A stretch of 5,379 nt of DNA from an uncultured Christensenella sp. (GTDB lineage Bacteria; Bacillota; Clostridia; Christensenellales; UBA3700), in NCBI GenBank assembly GCA_910579785.1, contig CAJTVJ010000047.1, positions 1-5,379 of the forward strand. Reading direction: 5' to 3'. Positions 1 to 5,379 of the stretch are shown here, piece by piece (the stretch's first letter is position 1; the number at the start of each line of letters is the position of its first letter). Under the pieces are notes generated by a model. That model made no database searches. It was given only the letters and a program-made list of their open reading frames with translations, and was not told the DNA's origin. Both the position numbers and the translations under genes were made by a program.

Positions 1-3000
1 TCCGCTTCGCCTACGGCTTCGGTCGAAATTACAATAGGCTTTTCTACCACCTTCTCAACGACTGTCTCGACAGGTACTTCTACGCGCACTTCTTTTTCTA
101 CTATTTTCTCAACGGGCTTCTCCACTATCTTTTCGATAATTTGAGGTTGAGACGTTACAACTTGCTGCGGTTGCTGCTCAGCAAGCCTTTGCATAAGTTT
201 GTCATTTTGCTCTATCAGCCTATTGACAAGCTCGTCATTGACGTTGGTTGCCGTCGCTTCTTTATTTGCCAGCTGCTGCATAAGCGACTGCATTACCTTT
301 TGATTTTCTGCATTATCTTGCATCAATCTCTCATTCTGTTCAATAAGTTTGGTTATGGTCTTATCGTTCTGCTCTTCTTTCTCTATTAGTTTTTGCATAA
401 GTTCATCGTTGACAGACGCCTGTTGCGGCAGCGCTTGCTGCATACCAGGCAACAACGCAGTCACTGTCTCGCTTACTATTCCGCGTATCTCCTCTGCTCC
501 TATGCCTTGTTGTGCGCCCATGTATGCGCCTTGCGGTTGTCCCATATTGTTGAAATCATATCCGCCCATCATTCGCATAAACATAGCTTTCATATCCTCT
601 TCGCGTTGACGATACTCCTCGTCACGGCGACGGTATTCTTCATCTCTGCGGTTGTCGTCATAGTCTCGGCGATTGTTCTCTTTATTGCGCTCGTAATCTT
701 CTTTTGCCTCTTCTAAGCTGTCCTCGGACTTGTTGCATCTATTCTTGGCTATCAGCATTATCACAAAGCTTAATACTGCCATACCCATTAGCACGCATGC
801 TATCGCCGTCCAGGCTGTCGTCGCCAATCCAAACAAACCTGTCGTTGCCGCATATACTGTGCTTTCGTATTTGTCTATCTTCTTATTGGCTTTCTTTCTC
901 CTACTCTCATAGCCCGCCGTCTTTGCCATAAATATTATTATCAATACTATGCTTATGCCGCTCGCTATTACCTGCCACCACTCTTTGAGTATCTTGCTTA
1001 TCTTATCAAAGTCTACTCCGCCTTTGTCTTCTGGATTGGTTGGTACGTCGCCGCTCACGTCTCCGCTTGGGTTGTTGCCGCTATTGATATCTCCGCTTGG
1101 GTTGTTGTCGTCAGGCTCTTCTGGCTCCTGCATATCGGGATCGTCTGGATACAACGTCGGGTCGTTGGGGTCTTGCATATTTGCCAAGTCGTTCTCTGTC
1201 AGCTCAAAGTCTATCCACTCCGTCTCATTGTTGCCGCTTGCGAACGAACAGTTGCCTATATACGTACCCTTTATCTTTGCCCTTACGCTATATACTCCCG
1301 CTTTGCTCTTTACTTGGTCATAGCTTACGACGTTGCCTTCCTCATCCATAAACTCATACTCTATCATATCGAGTTCCGTCTTATTGACATTGAGTCTCGG
1401 CGGCTTACTTGTCGTATTCCAATTCTCAGCTATTACTCTCGCTGCTATCTCTATCTCCCACTCGTCATCTCCGCCTATGAAATATCCTTTCAAGTCGTCG
1501 TTGAGCTTGACCTTTACATTGTATTTGCCCACTGCCATTGGCGCGCTAGATAAAACGTTGCCTTTGCCGTCATAATACTCAACTTTATATTGACTTGATT
1601 TTAAGTTACCGTCGTTTGTAAACCACAGCTTTATTTCATTGCCTGTATATGCAAACGTCAGCTTATTAGGTATGAATTTCACTACTGTGCCTAAATTGGT
1701 CACTGCAAACTCTCTTGTCGTTGTTCCCGTCAAGATATAGCCGTCGTTACTGCTGAGCGTAAGTTCGCAGATATAGTACTCTGTGCCGCTCTCGGGTACT
1801 ACTATTTCGCTCTCGCTTATCGCTTCGCCTACCTTGTTTCCCTTGCCGTCCGACTTGTAATACTTATGTACTACTACTGTGTTCTCCTCTTTGCTTCGAA
1901 GTATTGCTATATTAAATGAATTGCCGTATTTGTCTTTTAGCAGTTCTTTGCTCCACTGTACCTTTATCTCCTTGGGTACGATACTCCAATCTGTCTCCCA
2001 TACTACGTTGCCTATATACGTTGTACTGTCTCCTACTATCGGCAATACGTAGTTCTTCTCATATGCCTCGTCTGTGAAGTCTAGGTCTTCCACCGCTACA
2101 TGTAACGCTGACGTCGTCACGTCTCTATATTGTTCGTCTCCTATGTACGACAGTATCTCCAATCCTTCTGGCAAGTTCTCCAATATCATCTCCTGCAACT
2201 GTCCGTTGTATTCCAATCTTCCGTTGCCTTTCCATTTTACTTGGCTCAAATCATACTTTGCTTTTGTTATCTCCCATTTAATTTCATAAATCTGCACTTC
2301 TTGCGTCAAAATATTTTTTATCCTTACCTGTGTCGTATATTTGCTTGCATCCTTACACATCTCAATTATATTGCCGTCAAAATCAGTATTCTTATAACCA
2401 TTAACAAAACCATCTTCCGTCACCGTATCAACGACATATCCGCTAGGAGTCCTTACTTCAAACTTATATATCTTATTCTTGTTATATTTTATAATATTTG
2501 TAGGCGCATAAGACATAGAAAATTCGCCAATAGGTGTTCTCGTAGAATCAATAAGAATATTCCCTTCCTTTAATCTCCATGTTATACTTCCCTCGTCAAC
2601 TTCTTCTGTAAGTGCAAGCTCAACATCTTCTATCAACAACTCATAATTGCTGTTGGCGGTGTTAATCTTATCTCTCAGCTCAAATTTAAGCATATACTGT
2701 CCTGCTATTCTAAGAGCAGAAGTATTTAAATCAACTTGATATGAATATTCTCCGTCAGCCTGGCTTACGATTATATTCCCTTTAAGCAATGTTGAATTAC
2801 TTGATCCACTTTTATAGGCATAAATATCTATTGATATATTATCGCCTGCAAATGGCAATTCTGCCATTTCAAACATCACTTTGACATTATTTCCTACAAC
2901 GGCTTTAATGATTCCGTCCTCATCTATTCCACTTACAATTTCGCCGTTAAGTGATTTTTGGGTTACTTTAAATTCGACCTCTCTGGGGGCTGTTCTATCC

Positions 3001-5195
3001 GCCGCAGTCTCACTCTTGTCTGCCCAACGCGAATTCTCCGTATCAGTGAGTTCTAATTGCAACGCATATGTGCCAGCTTCTTTTACAATTATATAATTGT
3101 CTTGATCTATCATTATTTTTCCCGCATATCTAGCCGGTATTGATATCTCGACAGAGCTGTCTCCTGCACTACCTTTCCACTTATAATCATAATTTATTAG
3201 CTCGAACGTCCTGTCCTTTCCTGTATATGACTGTATATTTGACGGTGAAAAATTACTCGAAGCAAGTATCGGAACTCGCAAGGCTTCAAGTGTAAAATCT
3301 TGCGACTTCTGAGAACTTTCACTAATAACATAATCTTTATTGTTTGACTCTGCTATTGCTCTATAATCGCCTATACGCTTTGGCGGAGTTAAAGAATCAT
3401 ATTCTGTTGTGGTACCTCTACTTCGATATCTCGTAACTATTATTTCCTTCTCTTTATCAACGTCGCAAAGGTCGGACGCATTTGGGGCTGCCTTATATAT
3501 TCCATTGTCGTCACTTGTCCAAGTCAATCCGATAGGCTTGGATTCAATTATTAAATTAATTGTCTTATCTGTCGTAGTTTCGTCTTCCCATTTTAGATCT
3601 GAATCTTTGATAGAAAATTTTATAGAATAACTCCCTTGATGTACGGCATCTGCCGGCATCGATATGCTCATACGACTTTCATCTCCGTATATCGTCGAAT
3701 CATACCACGCCTCTTCTATTAAGTCTTCAACCGTACGAGCCAAACCATTATATTCTACGGTGACATCCTTGGGTATAGCTACACCAGACATAGTATAATG
3801 CCCTGTAATTATTTCTGTATTATTTCCACCATTAAGATTATCTGCAAATAACACTGTGATAGCATAATTATTTACATTTTCCCCGCTTGGTATAGTTGCA
3901 GTTGCAACGCCTCCATTAAACTGCGTAATTGCCTGATAATATACTTTTCCGTTGCCCTCTTTATCAGTAAGCAATATTATTGCACTGCCACTTTGTCCTG
4001 ACTTTGTGACAGTTATATTCCCATTTGATGAGGATATTTGCGGCGCATTATTTTTATCGATATTATAATTATTATAACTAGCGTCTTCTCCTTTTATATA
4101 TAGTTTATATGATGGTGTTCCACTATGAGAACTTACAGGCGTCAATGTGGTTGAACTTGACGCCTCGCTCGCCGTAGCATATACCACTTTATTTGAATCA
4201 AAAGCAAAAGCTGGACGCAAACCTAAACTCGGTGTTTGCCAGTTTACATAAATATATCCTCCGGCATTTACATTTAGTGCATAAGGAGAATCATAAACTC
4301 TGCCCGGAACACGCAACCAATAATTCTCTCCCTTCAAATACTCTGCTGCCATCCCCCTAGAATCACTACTGGTCAAGTAATTATTGGCAGTATTTATGTC
4401 ATATGACGCACTAATAAGATTCGCATATGATTTACCATTATCTCCAAAACCATAGTCCAAATTATTTATATCATAATAGTCCAATAAAAAAAGTTTATCA
4501 GAGGTCTTTTCTACAACGCCGTTATCAGCTGTTTTCTCTGCCGCTATGCCTCCCTTTCCATTGATGATTGTTTCGGAATATCTACTACTGCTTTCTGAAA
4601 TTATATTAGTAGTTGGAACAAATGGCGAACCGCCAGAATTATATCCAAAAAGTTTGGTTTGGTATTCATTGCTCAAAATAACACATTCTTGCTCTAAATT
4701 ACCAAATATTTTATTAAACCAAGAGTCTTCTATGTTTAATGTGTCATATCCGTTCGCAGAAGAGTTCAAATACTCTCCCCCATTAAGGCTTGCCCTCACA
4801 TGACTCGTAGCCCAAAATGCAAAATCTTTTGCACTTCCGCTGTTAAATACCTCTGAAACAATAGATTTATCAGCCCACAACAAAACTTTTCCATTACTAT
4901 ACCTTGTATCATTAGAAGATAATACTCTCCATTTTAATACAGATGAGCCATTTTTTCCAAAATAAACATTCTCTTTTTGCGCACCTTCAAGAATATTTGA
5001 AAAGTTGTCTTTAAAATCACCACTACCACTAATATTAATAATTGACGTATTATCTGGCACAACTGTCTCAGCCCTGACATTTTCTTCACTTAATTTAACA
5101 AAATTTGCAGTTATGCTACAAAATACCGATATCAATATTAATAAAATACATGCTGGTACTAACAAGCACTTGCTTTTGCTCAACCTTCTATTCAT
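1..5195 (-). CDS. Giant modular surface protein with DUF6273-like head, Ig-like stalk, membrane anchor and helical tail (3' end missing)
   Basis: The frame from ATG 5195-5193 gives 1731 codons with no stop and runs off the left edge in a partial codon GA-, so the protein is longer than 1731 residues. The start is chosen because AAAGAGG lies 8 bases upstream and a basic, then hydrophobic, signal peptide follows at once. Domain order: signal peptide; DUF6273-like domain (76-333); beta-rich domain (353-470); about nine Ig-like units (471-1332); acidic Pro/Asp/Gly linker (1338-1396); hydrophobic segments 1406-1424 and 1447-1483; charged helical tail (1484 onward). No LPXTG signal is seen, so anchoring appears to be by membrane helices. 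Large proteins of this build are known to me from uncultured low-GC Clostridia, with no assigned function. A role in surface recognition or adhesion, possibly passing a signal to the tail, is inference. The coding frame is very secure; the function is not. Confidence 0.95.
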   Translation of the reverse strand, partial: MNRRLSKSKCLLVPACILLILISVFCSITANFVKLSEENVRAETVVPDNTSIINISGSGDFKDNFSNILEGAQKENVYFGKNGSSVLKWRVLSSNDTRYSNGKVLLWADKSIVSEVFNSGSAKDFAFWATSHVRASLNGGEYLNSSANGYDTLNIEDSWFNKIFGNLEQECVILSNEYQTKLFGYNSGGSPFVPTTNIISESSSRYSETIINGKGGIAAEKTADNGVVEKTSDKLFLLDYYDINNLDYGFGDNGKSYANLISASYDINTANNYLTSSDSRGMAAEYLKGENYWLRVPGRVYDSPYALNVNAGGYIYVNWQTPSLGLRPAFAFDSNKVVYATASEASSSTTLTPVSSHSGTPSYKLYIKGEDASYNNYNIDKNNAPQISSSNGNITVTKSGQSGSAIILLTDKEGNGKVYYQAITQFNGGVATATIPSGENVNNYAITVLFADNLNGGNNTEIITGHYTMSGVAIPKDVTVEYNGLARTVEDLIEEAWYDSTIYGDESRMSISMPADAVHQGSYSIKFSIKDSDLKWEDETTTDKTINLIIESKPIGLTWTSDDNGIYKAAPNASDLCDVDKEKEIIVTRYRSRGTTTEYDSLTPPKRIGDYRAIAESNNKDYVISESSQKSQDFTLEALRVPILASSNFSPSNIQSYTGKDRTFELINYDYKWKGSAGDSSVEISIPARYAGKIMIDQDNYIIVKEAGTYALQLELTDTENSRWADKSETAADRTAPREVEFKVTQKSLNGEIVSGIDEDGIIKAVVGNNVKVMFEMAELPFAGDNISIDIYAYKSGSSNSTLLKGNIIVSQADGEYSYQVDLNTSALRIAGQYMLKFELRDKINTANSNYELLIEDVELALTEEVDEGSITWRLKEGNILIDSTRTPIGEFSMSYAPTNIIKYNKNKIYKFEVRTPSGYVVDTVTEDGFVNGYKNTDFDGNIIEMCKDASKYTTQVRIKNILTQEVQIYEIKWEITKAKYDLSQVKWKGNGRLEYNGQLQEMILENLPEGLEILSYIGDEQYRDVTTSALHVAVEDLDFTDEAYEKNYVLPIVGDSTTYIGNVVWETDWSIVPKEIKVQWSKELLKDKYGNSFNIAILRSKEENTVVVHKYYKSDGKGNKVGEAISESEIVVPESGTEYYICELTLSSNDGYILTGTTTREFAVTNLGTVVKFIPNKLTFAYTGNEIKLWFTNDGNLKSSQYKVEYYDGKGNVLSSAPMAVGKYNVKVKLNDDLKGYFIGGDDEWEIEIAARVIAENWNTTSKPPRLNVNKTELDMIEYEFMDEEGNVVSYDQVKSKAGVYSVRAKIKGTYIGNCSFASGNNETEWIDFELTENDLANMQDPNDPTLYPDDPDMQEPEEPDDNNPSGDINSGNNPSGDVSGDVPTNPEDKGGVDFDKISKILKEWWQVIASGISIVLIIIFMAKTAGYESRRKKANKKIDKYESTVYAATTGLFGLATTAWTAIACVLMGMAVLSFVIMLIAKNRCNKSEDSLEEAKEDYERNKENNRRDYDDNRRDEEYRRRDEEYRQREEDMKAMFMRMMGGYDFNNMGQPQGAYMGAQQGIGAEEIRGIVSETVTALLPGMQQALPQQASVNDELMQKLIEKEEQNDKTITKLIEQNERLMQDNAENQKVMQSLMQQLANKEATATNVNDELVNRLIEQNDKLMQRLAEQQPQQVVTSQPQIIEKIVEKPVEKIVEKEVRVEVPVETVVEKVVEKPIVISTEAVGEA
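30..140 (-). repeat. VEK-rich low-complexity repeat (residues 1686-1722)
   Basis: This stretch repeats the pattern [IV]-V-E-K with small changes: IIEKIVEKPVEKIVEKEV (1686-1703), then VRVEVPVETVVEKVVEKPIV (1703-1722). Such Val/Glu/Lys stretches are common as extended or helical spacers between helical and folded parts of large bacterial proteins. Its position suggests that more of the protein, perhaps another domain, follows beyond the window. Confidence 0.8.
171..413 (-). repeat. VNDEL / LIEQN helical repeats (residues 1595-1675)
   Basis: VNDEL occurs at 1595-1599 and 1652-1656, each followed within a few residues by LIE. Related units are LIEKEEQND (1603-1611), LIEQNERLMQ (1617-1626) and LIEQNDKLMQ (1660-1669), with VMQSLMQQLAN (1634-1644) between them. 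Leu, Ile and Met recur at coiled-coil-like spacing with Gln and Asn between. This suggests a long homo-oligomeric helix built by internal duplication. Confidence 0.75.
609..650 (-). repeat. RRDEEYR heptad repeat (residues 1516-1529)
   Basis: The seven residues RRDEEYR occur twice back to back (1516-1522 and 1523-1529), and QREED follows as a degraded third copy. A similar RRDYDD lies just before (1509-1514). The alternating arginine and acid pattern favours a straight, salt-bridged single helix or a charged coiled coil just after the membrane. The two copies use different codons, so this repeat is older or more constrained than the linker repeat at 1060-1107. Confidence 0.85.
747..980 (-). 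other. Membrane-spanning region (about residues 1406-1483)
   Basis: The first hydrophobic segment is WWQVIASGISIVLIIIFMA (1406-1424). It is followed by the strongly basic stretch K1425...SRRKKANKK (1431-1439), which by the positive-inside rule lies in the cytoplasm. That agrees with an extracellular stalk before it. The second hydrophobic segment runs from V1447 to A1483, about 37 residues and longer than one helix needs. It contains TGLFGLATTAW (1452-1462) and CVLMGMAVLSFVIMLIA (1467-1483), and K1484, R1486 and K1489 follow. It could be one helix preceded by a membrane-lying segment, or two short helices forming a tight hairpin. Confidence 0.85.
1008..1184 (-). other. Acidic Pro/Asp/Gly linker (about residues 1338-1396)
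   Basis: After the last Ig-like unit comes a low-complexity, very acidic linker. It starts with QDPNDPTLYPDDPD (1341-1354) and EPEEPDDNNPSGD (1357-1369). It then has a second NNPSGD (1374-1379), SGDVSGD (1377-1383) and PEDKGG (1388-1393). It has no hydrophobic core and is predicted to be extended. Its position just before the first membrane helix fits a flexible spacer across the region next to the membrane or through the cell wall. Confidence 0.8.
1060..1107 (-). repeat. 30-bp-spaced direct repeat coding for NNPSGD
   Basis: On the plus strand the 18-base string tctccgcttgggttgttg occurs at 1060-1077 and again at 1090-1107, exactly 30 bases apart. In the protein this is a ten-residue period containing NNPSGD twice. 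Identity at the DNA level suggests a recent local duplication by slippage, unlike the old and diverged Ig-like units. The copy number could vary between strains. Confidence 0.9.
1200..3785 (-). other. Stalk of about nine Ig-like units (about residues 471-1332)
   Basis: The stalk is a series of diverged beta-sandwich-like units of roughly 75-120 residues. Approximate borders are 474-552, 553-637, 640-747, 748-865, 870-975, 976-1072, 1073-1170, 1170-1255 and 1256-1332. Two landmarks recur. A Y-[NT]-G near the start of a unit appears at 482-484, 657-659, 996-998 and 1183-1185. A late strand of the type G-x-Y-x-[LIV]-[KQR] appears at GSYSIK (521), GTYALQ (708), GQYMLK (832), GKYNVK (1223) and GVYSVR (1300), with a looser GDYRAI at 609. 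Tryptophan often marks unit joints (W536, W559, W724, W873, W974, W1066, W1259). The units differ enough that there are no long DNA repeats. A spacer or adhesion role is inferred from comparable Gram-positive surface proteins. Confidence 0.7.
1980..2270 (-). other. MBG-like unit within the stalk (about residues 976-1072)
   Basis: This is the stalk unit that most clearly resembles the MBG type of bacterial Ig-like domain. It has ITKAKYDLS (976-984), a core VKWKGNGRLEYNGQ (986-999), ENLPEGLEILSYIG (1006-1019), a strand SALHVAVE (1029-1036), and the closing stretch WETDWSIVPKEI (1066-1077), which leads into the next unit. In MBG repeats the pattern is KA-x-YD, then Y-[DN]-G, then LP-x-G, then a Y-x-G strand, and all four are present. 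The unit lies just C-terminal to the point where codon use changes, so it may be the first unit of the conserved anchor half. Confidence 0.6.
3786..4139 (-). other. Beta-rich domain after the head (about residues 353-470)
   Basis: This segment follows the DUF6273-like domain. It alternates short hydrophobic strands with Gly/Asn/Ser turns, for example NITVTKSGQSGSAIILL (393-409), GKVYYQAI (416-423), VATATIPSGE (430-439) and NYAITVLFADN (443-453). It ends with TGHYTMS (464-470). It lacks the Y-[NT]-G and G-x-Y landmarks of the stalk units that follow, so I list it separately. An Ig-like or other beta-sandwich fold is likely. I do not recognise a named family, and no binding residues are evident. 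Confidence 0.5.
4197..4970 (-). other. DUF6273-like N-terminal domain (about residues 76-333)
   Basis: Several landmarks of this domain family appear in the right order. NVYFG (76-80) and LKWRVLSS (87-94) form the entry. KVLLWADKSIV (103-113) follows. SHVRASLNGGEYLN (131-144) corresponds to the usual S-x-LR-x-WLN-x-F stretch, and WFNKIF (159-164) follows it. DKLFLLDYYDI (233-243) matches the family's FLLS-type strand. WLRVPG (293-298) matches its WWLRSPG, and GLRPAF (325-330) matches its G-[VL]-RPA-[LF] end. The family has no settled function; it is usually found on secreted or surface proteins of Clostridia. I recognised it from memory of these motifs, so the name should be confirmed by a profile search. 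As the outermost folded domain it is the natural candidate for ligand recognition. Confidence 0.75.
5070..5195 (-). other. Signal peptide (residues 1 to about 30, possibly to 42)
   Basis: The protein begins MNRRLSKSK, with basic residues R3, R4, K7 and K9, followed by an unbroken hydrophobic run from L11 to about I28. This is a Sec-type signal peptide or signal anchor. Two cleavage points are possible: after A30 in SITA, or after A42 in V40-R41-A42, which fits the -3/-1 rule better but lies far from the hydrophobic core. Cysteine C26 sits in the context S-V-F-C, which is not a lipobox, so I do not call a lipoprotein. The signal implies that the long region up to about residue 1400 is outside the cell. 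Confidence 0.85.
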
Positions 5196-5203
5196 TTTTA
5201 GGA

Positions 5204-5210
5204 CCTCTTT
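5204..5210 (-). promoter_or_regulatory. Ribosome binding site AAAGAGG
   Basis: On the minus strand AAAGAGG is followed by 8 bases and then the ATG at 5195. The match to the Shine-Dalgarno consensus and the ideal spacing decide the start codon. Confidence 0.9.
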
Positions 5211-5266
5211 TGTATACTTTTCTGGTACTCAATAGCTTCTGGCACTATACTGACCGTTTCATGCAA

Positions 5267-5295
5267 ATTATACTTTACGCTATTCCTTTGCACAA
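5267..5295 (-). promoter_or_regulatory. Putative sigma-A-type promoter (TTGTGC, 17 bp, TATAAT)
   Basis: On the minus strand a perfect -10 box TATAAT lies at 5272-5267. Exactly 17 bases upstream is TTGTGC (5295-5290), which matches the first three positions of the -35 consensus TTGACA. Transcription would begin near 5260, giving a leader of about 65 bases before the ATG. The weak -35 and the overlapping inverted repeat suggest regulated expression. AT-rich DNA produces chance -10 boxes, so this is a prediction. Confidence 0.55.
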
Positions 5296-5310
5296 TACTA
5301 AAAGTATTGT
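5292..5310. promoter_or_regulatory. Perfect inverted repeat overlapping the -35 box (putative operator)
   Basis: ACAATACT at 5292-5299 and its exact reverse complement AGTATTGT at 5303-5310 are separated by AAA. The eight-base arms are perfect. The left part covers four of the six bases of the proposed -35 box (5290-5295). This placement fits a dimeric regulator that would block RNA polymerase. The AT-rich stem lacks a following T-run for either direction, so it is not a convincing terminator. Which regulator binds is unknown. Confidence 0.5.
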
Positions 5311-5379
5311 ATCTCCCTTACAGTTTTTGCCACATTGCAAGTATCTCTTAAACTAGTCTTTTAGAAGTTATTATATAGA
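5311..5379. other. Upstream intergenic sequence with no recognised gene
   Basis: This AT-rich edge holds no ORF, tRNA or other RNA gene that I can recognise. A second TATAAT-like string lies on the minus strand at 5375-5370, but there is no room to judge a -35 box. Whether a gene upstream runs in the same or the opposite direction cannot be told. Confidence 0.5.

Larger units (their letters stand above)
3..746 (-). other. Charged helical tail, probably coiled coil (residues 1484-1731, open ended)
   Basis: The tail begins with a highly charged helix, EDSLEEAKEDYERNKENNRR (1491-1510), and a heptad repeat. A Met-rich patch MKAMFMRMMGG (1535-1545) follows, then a Gly/Gln-rich turn (1552-1566). 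Next come the amphipathic stretch EEIRGIVSETVTALLPGMQQ (1568-1587), a long Gln/Leu/Met-rich helix (1592-1675) and a VEK-rich stretch (1686-1720). There is almost no aromatic content or beta pattern. The composition suggests oligomerising coiled coils and scaffold-like contacts. It lies on the cytoplasmic side if the second hydrophobic segment is a hairpin. No kinase, GGDEF or other catalytic signature is visible in the part present. Confidence 0.7.

Noticed and set aside
30..413. Gln-rich and VEK repeats in the tail as a sign of a phage tail-fibre or tape-measure protein
   Set aside because: A signal peptide, a long extracellular stalk and two hydrophobic segments precede them in the same frame, which does not fit a phage structural protein.
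141..2573. Plus-strand open frames, for example at 141-389, 393-716, 949-1323, 1173-1553 and 2130-2573
   Set aside because: They lie opposite the 1731-codon minus-strand gene, overlap one another in different frames, lack convincing ribosome sites and give Leu/Ile/Ser/Cys-rich low-complexity proteins typical of antisense shadow frames.
5118..5129. Cysteine C26 at the end of the hydrophobic run as a lipoprotein attachment site
   Set aside because: The residues before it are S-V-F, which do not fit the lipobox pattern of L-[AS]-[GA]-C.
5212..5276. Direct repeat AAAGTATA on the minus strand at 5276-5269 and 5220-5213
   Set aside because: Eight bases in AT-rich DNA can easily recur by chance, and one copy simply overlaps the -10 box. 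I saw no further symmetry around them.
5292..5310. The inverted repeat as a Rho-independent terminator of an upstream gene
   Set aside because: The stem is AT-rich with only two G-C pairs, and no run of T follows in either direction. Its overlap with a -35 box fits an operator better.
2881..5356. Plus-strand open frames at 2881-3096, 3409-3630, 4546-4803, 5005-5235 and 5105-5356
   Set aside because: They are short, antisense to the giant gene or its promoter, and show no domain or start-site signal. The last two cross the start region of the real gene.
5211..5379. A riboswitch or tRNA in the upstream region
   Set aside because: No cloverleaf, conserved loop or strong GC stem could be found, and the predicted leader is only about 65 bases.

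Overview
The window is almost entirely one very large gene on the minus strand. It starts at an ATG at 5195-5193 and reads without a stop to the left edge, giving 1731 complete codons plus two bases, so its 3' end lies outside the window. I translated the whole frame and found no frameshift. About 180 bases of upstream DNA (5196-5379) hold a good Shine-Dalgarno site, a plausible sigma-A-type promoter and a perfect inverted repeat overlapping the -35 box. I see no second gene, RNA gene, mobile element or CRISPR array.

The product looks like a modular surface protein held in the membrane. In order it has: a signal peptide (about residues 1-30, possibly to 42); a DUF6273-like domain (about 76-333); a beta-rich domain (about 353-470); a long stalk of about nine Ig-like units (about 471-1332); an acidic Pro/Asp/Gly linker with a short tandem repeat (about 1338-1396); two strongly hydrophobic segments (about 1406-1424 and 1447-1483); and a charged, Met/Gln-rich, helical tail with three kinds of short repeat (about 1484-1731, still open). 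The likely picture is an outward-facing recognition head on a stalk, joined through the membrane to a helical tail that is probably cytoplasmic. This is inference from architecture; no enzymatic active site was recognised.

The organism is most likely a low-GC member of the Bacillota, probably an uncultured, host-associated Clostridia lineage. The reasons are the AT-rich sequence, the AAAGAGG ribosome site, the TATAAT-type promoter, the Gram-positive-type signal peptide and the DUF6273 plus Ig-like stalk architecture. This placement rests on memory of such proteins and is not a database result.

Base composition and codon choice change along the gene. The part coding for the head and first half of the stalk (about 5195-2230) is AT-rich and favours AAT/GAT. 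The second half of the stalk, the membrane part and the tail are on the whole richer in GC and use AAC/GAC more often. This suggests a mosaic gene: a variable outer head joined to a more fixed anchor and tail.
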